From Streptosporangiaceae bacterium (GTDB lineage: Bacteria; Actinomycetota; Actinomycetes; Streptosporangiales; Streptosporangiaceae): DNA of 5,561 bases. The position numbers were made by a program, and so were the translations under genes. Positions within the stretch are counted from its first letter, which is position 1; every line of letters begins with the position of its first letter. Location of the stretch: contig JASIBM010000062.1 of the NCBI GenBank assembly GCA_030045175.1, positions 1 through 5,561 of the forward strand. The letters run 5' to 3'. Of the stretch, positions 1 through 4,680 are shown piece by piece. Under the pieces are notes generated by a model. The model was not told the DNA's origin, did not search any database, and was given only the letters and a program-made list of their open reading frames with translations.

Positions 1-61
1 GGATTGGTCCGGTTATTCCGGGTCAAGGGCACATTGATCGCGGCGACAGCGAGGACGTATG

Positions 62-79
62 CCGCACCTGGTGGTGCGG
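62..79. repeat. Perfect 7-bp hairpin with tetraloop
   Basis: CCGCACC at 62-68 pairs exactly with GGTGCGG at 73-79 around the loop TGGT. There is no T-tract on either strand after the stem, so it is not a classical intrinsic terminator. Actinomycete terminators often lack U-tracts, so a role in ending transcription of the minus-strand metalloprotease gene, or of a gene to the left of the window, is possible but not shown. Confidence 0.35.
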
Positions 80-93
80 GCTGACGGCTTGAG

Positions 94-242
94 CTGTGGA
101 CGACGGTGTGGGGATCGTGGGGGAGAGCCCGGACTGTCTGTGGAAAACCTGGGAAAGCTTGTGGATCCAGAACCCAGGTCATCCCGTCATGGGGTAAATC
201 GGCGGTATGTCAGATTACTGATGCGCTTAGGGCTGTGGATAA
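94..242 (-). promoter_or_regulatory. Cluster of four DnaA-box-like 9-mers
   Basis: Read on the minus strand the four sites are TTATCCACA (242-234), GGATCCACA (168-160), TTTTCCACA (147-139) and TCGTCCACA (103-95). The first matches the classical DnaA box consensus exactly. The third and fourth fit the relaxed consensus reported for high-GC actinomycetes, and the second is weaker. All four point the same way, and three are followed by G. By base composition fewer than one TGTGGA hexamer is expected on one strand of a region this size. That DnaA binds here is inference. No dnaA, dnaN or other origin gene is visible in the window, so this need not be oriC. Confidence 0.4.
144..179 (-). terminator. 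Possible terminator of the metalloprotease gene
   Basis: Read on the minus strand, ACCTGGG (179-173) and CCCAGGT (153-147) form a perfect 7-bp stem with a 19-nt loop. The stem runs straight into a short T-run (147-144). It lies about 80 bp past the metalloprotease stop codon, in the right orientation. The loop is long and the T-run short, so the assignment is weak. The stem overlaps one DnaA-box-like 9-mer and its loop contains another, so it may instead belong to that cluster. Confidence 0.28.
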
Positions 243-256
243 GTGGACGCGGTGGA

Positions 257-1696
257 CTAGCGTTCGGCGTCATCGCCTGGCTCGTCATCGGCCGGCGGCT
301 CGAGAGCCTCATCGATCAGGCCGGAGAAATCGGAGAGATCCGCAAGGTCGGTGTCCGATCCGCCACCAACGAAGCTGTCTGGGTCATCGAGGTCATCGGC
401 GGTGGGAAGCAGATCCGGGTGGGCCCAGATCTTGTCCCGCCCGTCGACTCCGCGTGCCTGCGTGAGGCCGCGCCAGATCGCAGCCGCCTCGCGCAGGCGG
501 CGGGGCCGTAGCTCCAGGCCGACCAAGGTGGCGAAGGTTCGCTCCGCCGGGCCGCCGGTCGCCCGGCGCCGCCTGATCGCCTCGGCGAGCGCGTCGGCTT
601 GCGGCAGCCGGTTTCGCGCGGCATCGGCGACCACGGTGGCGACCCAGCCCTCCACCAGCGCGAGCAGGGTCTCCAGCCTGGCAAGCGCGGCCTTCTGCTC
701 GGGGGTGTCTTCGGGCCGGAACAGCGCGGCTCCGGACAGGGCCTCGTTCAGCGCCTCGGGGTTGGCGGGGTCGATCTGCGGCATCGCCTCGCGCAGCGCC
801 TCCGCGTCGACCTTGATCCCTCGCGCGTACTCGTCCACGGCGCCAAGCAGCCGGGTCCGGAGCCAGGGAACGTGACTGAACAGCCGGTGGTGGGCCGCCT
901 CGCGCAGCGCGACGAAGTGCCTGACCTCGCCCGCATCGACGGATAGGCCCTCACCGAAGGCGGCGACCCCGGCCGGGAGCAGCGCCGCGGTGCCCTCGGG
1001 ACCGATCGGCAGGCCGATGTCGCTCGAACTGATGATCTCCTCGGCCAGCGCGCCCACGGCCGCCCCGGCCTGGCCGCCCACCATCATGCCGCCGACGCGG
1101 CGCATCATCTCGCGCAGGCCGCCGAGTCCGGCGATGGCGCCGAGGCCACCTGGCCCCGCCGTCGTGCCACCCAGCGCCTCGAGCGCTGTGCGCAACTCTG
1201 GCGGCAGGTCGCCCGCGTCGTCCTGGCTGACGGAGAGCACGCTGCCCATGGCGTCTACGGCCCGATCGGCGATCGGCTGGCAGAGCCTCGTCCAGACGGG
1301 CATGGTCGCCTCGACCCACTCTGAGCGGCTCCAGGCCGCGGCCGTGCGGATGCCGCTTGGCAGGGTGGTCGCGTCCTCAAGCCAGAGGTCGGCAAGCCTC
1401 AGCGCCTCGACCGTCGCCGTGCGCTCGTTGGCCAGGACGCTCTGGTCGCCGGTCGCCGCGACGGTCTGCCTGGCGACGTTCTTCGCCAGGTCCCAGTTGA
1501 CTGGGCCACCCTGGTAGGCCATGAGGTCAGCGAACTGCCGCAGGGCCTGCGCGAACTGCGCAGGGTCACCGAACGGGCCGCCGGGGCCGAGCGGCCCGCC
1601 TGGCCCGCTCGCGCCATGGCCGCTGTCGTCTCCGCCGCGACCAGATTCATCGCCAGGCTGACCTGGCACGCTGAAGCCGAAGGGAGGATCACTCAT
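257..1696 (-). CDS. Zinc-dependent metalloprotease-like protein, DUF2342/zincin_2 family
   Basis: The 479-residue product belongs to the actinobacterial DUF2342 (zincin_2, putative hydrolase) family. Relatives are annotated as zinc-dependent metalloproteases from fold and motif; I know of no established substrate. Residues 1-45 are a Gly/Pro/Asp-rich, probably disordered tail after the typical MSDPPFGF start. A helical region with a PVNWDLA motif follows (about 46-175), then a Gly-rich hydrophobic stretch (about 180-250) without a signal peptide. The core motif is VALREAAHHRLFSHVPWLR (262-280), whose E266-x-x-H269 is the likely metal site. E349 in LVEGW and the WAHPDLLP motif (424-431) are further family landmarks. 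The C-terminus (about 440-479) is acidic and probably flexible. The ATG at 1696 has GAGAGG eight bases upstream (1705-1710), which supports this start. It diverges from the SDR gene to its right. The protein is probably cytosolic. Family assignment is firm; proteolytic activity is inference. Confidence 0.9.
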   Translation of the reverse strand: MSDPPFGFSVPGQPGDESGRGGDDSGHGASGPGGPLGPGGPFGDPAQFAQALRQFADLMAYQGGPVNWDLAKNVARQTVAATGDQSVLANERTATVEALRLADLWLEDATTLPSGIRTAAAWSRSEWVEATMPVWTRLCQPIADRAVDAMGSVLSVSQDDAGDLPPELRTALEALGGTTAGPGGLGAIAGLGGLREMMRRVGGMMVGGQAGAAVGALAEEIISSSDIGLPIGPEGTAALLPAGVAAFGEGLSVDAGEVRHFVALREAAHHRLFSHVPWLRTRLLGAVDEYARGIKVDAEALREAMPQIDPANPEALNEALSGAALFRPEDTPEQKAALARLETLLALVEGWVATVVADAARNRLPQADALAEAIRRRRATGGPAERTFATLVGLELRPRRLREAAAIWRGLTQARGVDGRDKIWAHPDLLPTADDLDDPDSFVGGGSDTDLADLSDFSGLIDEALEPPADDEPGDDAER

Positions 1697-1761
1697 TGCC
1701 CCGGCCTCTCGGGCAGGATGGAGGTGTCACACTGGCCAAGCTATCCCAGGAGCCCTTCGCG
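1697..1761. promoter_or_regulatory. Shared divergent promoter region between metalloprotease and SDR genes
   Basis: These 65 bases are all that separates the two divergent genes, so both promoters must lie here or overlap the coding starts. Two likely ribosome binding sites are visible: GAGAGG (minus, 1705-1710) for the metalloprotease and AGGAG (plus, 1748-1752) for the SDR gene. GTGTCACAC at 1724-1732 is a small near-palindrome midway between the genes and is the only operator-like element I see. I find no convincing -35/-10 pair on either strand. Confidence 0.4.
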
Positions 1762-2853
1762 GTGAGTGACCGAGGTGCCATGGTTCGCCAAGGGCAGAGC
1801 GCCCGGCCGATTGTGGCTGTCACAGGTGCCGCGCATGATCTTGGCCTGACGATCACCAGCGCGCTGGCCCAGTCGGACCGGTTTAGCCGGGTGATCGCGA
1901 TCGATGATCATCGTGGCGACCTGACCGGCGTGGTCTGGCGCGTCGTCAACATTCGCGACCCGATACTGGCGGGGCGGCTGGCCGGCATCGACGTCATCGT
2001 GCACGCCGACCTGGACTTGGCGCCCGACTCCGATCCGAAGGCCAGGCGGGCATTCAACGTCCGCGGCGCGCAGACGGTGCTGACGGCGGCGGCGGCCGGG
2101 GGCGTTGGCAGGGTCGTGCTGATCACCAGTGCCATGGTGTACGGCGCGCTCCCGGATAACCCGGTCCCGATAGCCGAGACGGCTCCGCTGGCCGCGGAGG
2201 TGGACGGGAGCGTGGTCGGCGATTTCATGGAGATCGAGCAGCTCGCCGGGCGCTCACCGCGCACCAACCCAGGCATGGAAGTGAGCGTCGTCCGCCCGGC
2301 CGCGCTCGTCGGCGAAGGCATCGACACCCTCATCACCAGGCATTTCGAGGCGCCGAGGCTGCTCGCGGTGAAAGGCTGCGCGCCGCGCTGGCAGTTCTGC
2401 CACGTGGCCGACCTGATCTCGGCGATCGAGCTCGCCGCCGCGGGCGAGGTGACCGGTGCATTCGCGGTGGGCTGCGACGGGTGGCTGGAACAAGATCAGG
2501 TGGAGGAACTCTCCGGGCTGCGCAGGATCGAGCTGCCTGCTGGCGTGACATTCGCCACCGCGCAGCGGCTGTACCGGGCGGGCATCACGCCGGCGCCCGT
2601 GTCGGGCCTGCACTACGTCGTCTACCCATGGGTCGTCGATTGCCAGACGCTGCGCGAGCGGGGCTGGCGGCCGTCGGTCACGAACACCCAGGCGCTCCGC
2701 GTGCTGCTTGATGAGCGGGCCGGCCACCACGCCGTAGCCGGCCGCAGGATCGCAAAGAAGGAGGCCACGATAACGGCAGCCGGAGCGACGGTCGCCGTGA
2801 TAGGCACCGCAGCGATCGTGCGCCAAGTCCGCAAGCGCCGCCGCGACGGCTGA
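1762..2853 (+). CDS. Atypical SDR-family (NAD-dependent epimerase/dehydratase-like) protein with C-terminal membrane anchor
   Basis: The product is about 363 residues with an extended-SDR fold. Its nucleotide-binding motif TGAAHDLG (21-28) follows the first beta strand, and an acidic IDD end to strand two suggests NAD preference. TSAMVYG (122-128) and the WQFCHVADL block (210-218) match NAD-dependent epimerases. Where YxxxK should follow, the sequence reads VGDFM (152-156), so the catalytic Tyr and Lys are both missing. A redox or epimerase reaction is therefore doubtful and a binding or scaffold role is possible. Residues 335-355 are hydrophobic and Ala/Gly/Val-rich, and RKRRR (357-361) follows, which suggests a tail anchor with a cytoplasmic basic end. 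I chose GTG 1762 because AGGAG lies nine bases upstream. The frame stays open back to a TTG at 1696, but that would overlap the divergent gene's ATG. ATG 1780 is an alternative. Confidence 0.85.
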   Translation: MSDRGAMVRQGQSARPIVAVTGAAHDLGLTITSALAQSDRFSRVIAIDDHRGDLTGVVWRVVNIRDPILAGRLAGIDVIVHADLDLAPDSDPKARRAFNVRGAQTVLTAAAAGGVGRVVLITSAMVYGALPDNPVPIAETAPLAAEVDGSVVGDFMEIEQLAGRSPRTNPGMEVSVVRPAALVGEGIDTLITRHFEAPRLLAVKGCAPRWQFCHVADLISAIELAAAGEVTGAFAVGCDGWLEQDQVEELSGLRRIELPAGVTFATAQRLYRAGITPAPVSGLHYVVYPWVVDCQTLRERGWRPSVTNTQALRVLLDERAGHHAVAGRRIAKKEATITAAGATVAVIGTAAIVRQVRKRRRDG

Positions 2854-2948
2854 CCAGCGAGCGAGAAGCGAGCAGGCAGCCCTGCAGAGCGCGCGAGCGA
2901 GCCGAAGGCGAGCCGAGCGCGAGCGAGCCGCAGGGCGCCGGCGCCGCC
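2854..2948 (+). repeat. T-depleted intergenic stretch with repeated GCGAGCGAG units
   Basis: Directly after the SDR stop codon, 95 bases contain a single T (2883). GCGAGCGAG occurs at 2857-2865, 2893-2901 and 2919-2927. The last two copies extend to an identical 12-mer GCGAGCGAGCCG (2893-2904 and 2919-2930), spaced 26 bases apart. A small stem, GCAGG (2872-2876) with CCTGC (2881-2885), lies between. From general familiarity, similar GCGAGC-rich units occur as dispersed intergenic repeats in several actinomycete genomes. Whether this one is dispersed cannot be seen from the window. Confidence 0.55.
2934..2945. repeat. 12-bp perfect palindrome GGCGCCGGCGCC
   Basis: Two GGCGCC hexamers abut to make a perfect 12-bp palindrome in the SDR-leuD gap. 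The same hexamer recurs twice as the arms of the hairpin 40 bases downstream, so the gap holds four copies within 69 bases. It could be an operator or the end of the upstream repeat. No function can be assigned. Confidence 0.4.
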
Positions 2949-2985
2949 TGGACTGAGGAGCGTGGTTTTCGCGACGAAGGAAGGC

Positions 2986-3002
2986 GGCGCCTAAAAGGCG
3001 CC
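2986..3002 (+). promoter_or_regulatory. Hairpin abutting the leuD ribosome binding site
   Basis: GGCGCCT (2986-2992) and AGGCGCC (2996-3002) form a perfect 7-bp stem with an AAA loop. The likely Shine-Dalgarno GGAGGGG starts two bases later (3004-3010), ten or so bases before the GTG start. A stable stem so close to the ribosome binding site could influence translation or stability of the leuD message. It lacks a T-tract, so it is a poor candidate for an intrinsic terminator of the SDR gene. Regulation is inference from position only. Confidence 0.4.
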
Positions 3003-3021
3003 CGGAGGGGAGCGGGGAAAC

Positions 3022-3651
3022 GTGCGAGCGGTGAGCCGGGTCGAGGGCCGGGCGGTCGTGGTCGACCGCAGGGACATCGACACCGACCAGATCATCCCCG
3101 CCGCCTGGCTCAGGCGGGTCGAGCGAACCGGGTTCGGTGCCGGGCTGTTCGAGGCGTGGCGGGCCGATCCTGGCTTCGCGCTTAACCAGCCGGCCGCGGC
3201 CGGAGCGTCTATCTTGATCGCCGGAGCCAACTTCGGCTGCGGCTCGTCTCGCGAGCACGCCGTCTGGGCGCTACAGGACTACGGGTTCCAGGCGGTGATC
3301 GCGCCCAGCTTCGCTGACATCTTCCGTGGCAACAGCGTCGGGGCCGGGCTGGTGACCGCGCAGGCCAGCGATGACACGGTGGCCAGGCTGATCACGGCGC
3401 TCGCTGCCGATCCTGCCGCCACGGTCACCGTCGACGTCGAGCGGCGCACGGTCGCGGTCCCCGCCGCCAGGCTGACCGAGCCGTTCGCGCTACCCGACTA
3501 CGCGCGCTGGCGGCTGCTCGAGGGCCTCGACGACGTCGCAGTCACGTTCAAGCACGCCGACGCGATCACCGCCTTCGAGCGGCGCCGCCCGGCGTGGCTG
3601 CCATCATTGGCAGCGAAGGCACACGCGGCCGGGCCGGGCGAGCACGGCTGA
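3022..3651 (+). CDS. leuD: 3-isopropylmalate dehydratase small subunit
   Basis: LeuD pairs with LeuC, the iron-sulfur subunit, to isomerise 2-isopropylmalate to 3-isopropylmalate in leucine biosynthesis in the cytosol. The 209-residue length is normal. Visible family blocks are DIDTDQIIP (18-26), GANFGCGSSREHA (68-80), IAPSFADIFRGNSVGAGL (93-110) and the C-terminal LLEGLDDVAVTFKHADAI (165-182) with FERRRPAWLP (185-194). This is the swivelling aconitase C-domain fold; GSSRE forms part of the substrate-binding loop. The usual GLLP after the FRNN-like block reads GLVT here, a minor departure. The start is GTG 3022 with GGAGGGG at 3004-3010; a second GTG at 3031 is possible. leuC normally lies directly upstream, but the 168-bp gap and the SDR gene occupy that place. 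It converges with the minus-strand gene to its right, with only 12 bp between stop codons. Confidence 0.93.
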   Translation: MRAVSRVEGRAVVVDRRDIDTDQIIPAAWLRRVERTGFGAGLFEAWRADPGFALNQPAAAGASILIAGANFGCGSSREHAVWALQDYGFQAVIAPSFADIFRGNSVGAGLVTAQASDDTVARLITALAADPAATVTVDVERRTVAVPAARLTEPFALPDYARWRLLEGLDDVAVTFKHADAITAFERRRPAWLPSLAAKAHAAGPGEHG

Positions 3652-3663
3652 TCGCGCGACCGG

Positions 3664-4647
3664 TCAGTCCATCACGACGGCGCCGACCACGCCGATGCGA
3701 GCCTGCGCATGCCTCAGCAGCGTGTCGTCCTCGATGTGGGTGGCCAGGGATCCTGGCCGCCCGGCCGCAAGCTCGGCTGTGACGTAGCTGATCCGCTCGG
3801 CCGTGTCGGCTGGCCTGCCGTCGGCTGGCCTGCCGTCGGCTGGCTCCTGGCTTGGCCACGCCGCCACCAGGGCATGCGTGTGATGTATGATCCCCGACTC
3901 CCTGGCGATGCCGGGCGTGCAGTAGAACCCGCGCTGGACGAATTCCTGTCCCCATGTCGCCGCCGCAGCCGCCGGGTCGATGACCACGCCGAGCATGATC
4001 ACGACGCACCAGGTGTCCCGGCCGTACGCGCGGACGGCCGCGTTGCGAAGAAAGTACGTGTCCAGGTGCCTCTCATCGACGATGAGCCTGTGGTCACGCG
4101 GGCGATTCTCGGTTAGCGGCGCGCGCGCGAGGTGCTTGTCCGTGATCATCCGCGCCGGCATGCTCGCCATCGTCTGAACCGCGATGGCCCCGGTCTGGCC
4201 GACGCCAAGTTCCGCCAGCCGCCGCAGCAGGTACTCGTACCACTGGTCGAGCCGCAGCGCGTCGGCCGACCGCATCGTCGCCACCGCCGATGCCATCTCG
4301 TCCCACTGGAGCAGGAACGGCGTGTGCAAGGGAAGCCCGGCCGATTCGCTGCGGGACGACGTCCGCATGGCGGCGGGCGTCCACCACGGTTTCCCTTCGA
4401 TCAGGACGCACTCGCCCATCTGCCGCACCGCGTGCTCAGGTGGCGCGCCGAACGCGGCCGCGCCCAGTCCGAACTTGTCCTTCTCCGCGAGATCGACGGC
4501 GCGGATCTGGCCCGCTGCACGGGAATGGCCCGGTTCCCACACGCACGTGCTCTTGAGAACGGGACCCACGTCGCCGAGCAGCCGAAGTCTGGTCAGCGCG
4601 CCAGGCGTGCCGACGTTACAGAGGGTTACGTCCGCGATTGCCGTCAT
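3664..4647 (-). CDS. Unrecognised protein, second gene of the deacetylase-like unit
   Basis: I do not recognise this 327-residue protein. It has no signal peptide and no clear membrane helix, and looks like a soluble alpha/beta protein. It opens with a hydrophobic strand (MTAIADVTLCNVG). It has a Trp/Asp-rich middle (LLQWDEMASA, 112-121; LRLDQWYEYLLRRL, 131-144) and a basic/acidic stretch around 179-199 (LTENRPRDHRLIVDERHLDTY). A hydrophobic strand, CVVIMLGVVIDP, is at 214-225. HHTH at 255-258 and cysteines at 10, 35, 80, 214 and 243 could bind metal, but no known motif is completed. Residues 269-281 are an ADGRP tandem repeat, probably a linker to the C-terminal 45 residues. ATG 4647 has AAGGA 11 bases upstream (4659-4663). 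The frame is closed further upstream by TGA at 4665-4663, so the start cannot lie much higher. It begins 29 bp after the deacetylase-like gene ends and is almost certainly co-transcribed with it. Confidence 0.8.
   Translation of the reverse strand: MTAIADVTLCNVGTPGALTRLRLLGDVGPVLKSTCVWEPGHSRAAGQIRAVDLAEKDKFGLGAAAFGAPPEHAVRQMGECVLIEGKPWWTPAAMRTSSRSESAGLPLHTPFLLQWDEMASAVATMRSADALRLDQWYEYLLRRLAELGVGQTGAIAVQTMASMPARMITDKHLARAPLTENRPRDHRLIVDERHLDTYFLRNAAVRAYGRDTWCVVIMLGVVIDPAAAAATWGQEFVQRGFYCTPGIARESGIIHHTHALVAAWPSQEPADGRPADGRPADTAERISYVTAELAAGRPGSLATHIEDDTLLRHAQARIGVVGAVVMD
3805..3844. repeat. 15-bp tandem repeat, about 2.7 copies, inside the unknown gene
   Basis: The unit GTCGGCTGGCCTGCC occurs at 3805-3819 and 3820-3834, identical in both copies, and its first ten bases repeat again at 3835-3844. 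On the coding (minus) strand it gives the residue repeat ADGRP within PADGRPADGRPAD (269-281). Because the unit is a multiple of three, copy-number change by slippage would lengthen or shorten the linker without breaking the frame. Confidence 0.85.
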
Positions 4648-4662
4648 GTCTATCTTTTTCCT

Positions 4663-4680
4663 TCATGCCGCCGGTTTCAT
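4663..4680 (-). other. Five-codon ORF overlapping the deacetylase-like stop codon
   Basis: The deacetylase-like gene ends in an ATGA overlap. Its TGA (4679-4677) is nested in an ATG (4680-4678) that opens a five-codon frame (MKPAA) ending in TGA at 4665-4663. The AAGGA ribosome binding site of the next gene begins at that stop. Such an arrangement could pass ribosomes on to the downstream ATG at 4647 (translational coupling). It could equally be chance, since ATG and TGA overlap readily. I do not claim the peptide is made. Confidence 0.2.

Larger units (their letters stand above)
1..256. other. Gene-free region downstream of the metalloprotease gene
   Basis: No reading frame here looks like a conserved protein. 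Short open stretches at the extreme left edge (to about position 90 in two plus frames) could be the tail of a neighbouring gene, but nothing in them is recognisable. The stretch from about 185 to 245 is richer in A and T than the rest of the window. The region holds four TGTGGA-type 9-mers resembling DnaA boxes and two perfect 7-bp inverted repeats, listed separately. The minus-strand metalloprotease gene ends just to its right, so its 3' untranslated region lies here. Confidence 0.6.

Noticed and set aside
1..90. Tail of an upstream gene in plus frame 1 (stop at 82-84) or frame 3 (stop near 88-90)
   Set aside because: Both frames are open to the left edge, but neither 27-29-residue translation is recognisable and they compete with each other. 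There is not enough to call a partial gene.
1..256. tRNA, rRNA, CRISPR array or insertion-sequence ends
   Set aside because: No cloverleaf with a TΨC-like arm, no regularly spaced repeats and no transposase or terminal inverted repeats were seen here or in the other gaps.
59..511. Plus-strand frames across the left edge and the 3' end of the metalloprotease gene
   Set aside because: They run antisense through a firmly identified coding region, have atypical composition (Arg/Gly/Ser-rich) and no recognisable domain. They are high-GC shadows.
990..1517. A 175-residue plus-strand frame antisense to the metalloprotease gene
   Set aside because: Ser/Ala/Pro/Arg-rich translation with no motif, in a frame that stays open because of codon GC bias of the real minus-strand gene.
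1696..1761. TTG at 1696 as the SDR start, giving a 385-residue protein
   Set aside because: It would overlap the ATG of the divergent metalloprotease gene and leave no room for a promoter. GTG 1762 has an AGGAG at good spacing, and the Rossmann fold starts after it.
2854..2994. In-frame open stretch of 46 codons after the SDR stop (TAA at 2992-2994), suggesting stop-codon readthrough
   Set aside because: The stretch is open because it is almost free of T. Its translation is low-complexity Ala/Arg/Ser/Pro, and the SDR protein already ends with a normal basic tail.
2254..3258. A 334-residue minus-strand frame spanning the SDR 3' end, the gap and the leuD 5' end
   Set aside because: It is antisense to two well-supported genes, and its openness in the gap follows from the near absence of T on the plus strand there. 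The translation is Arg-rich and unrecognisable.
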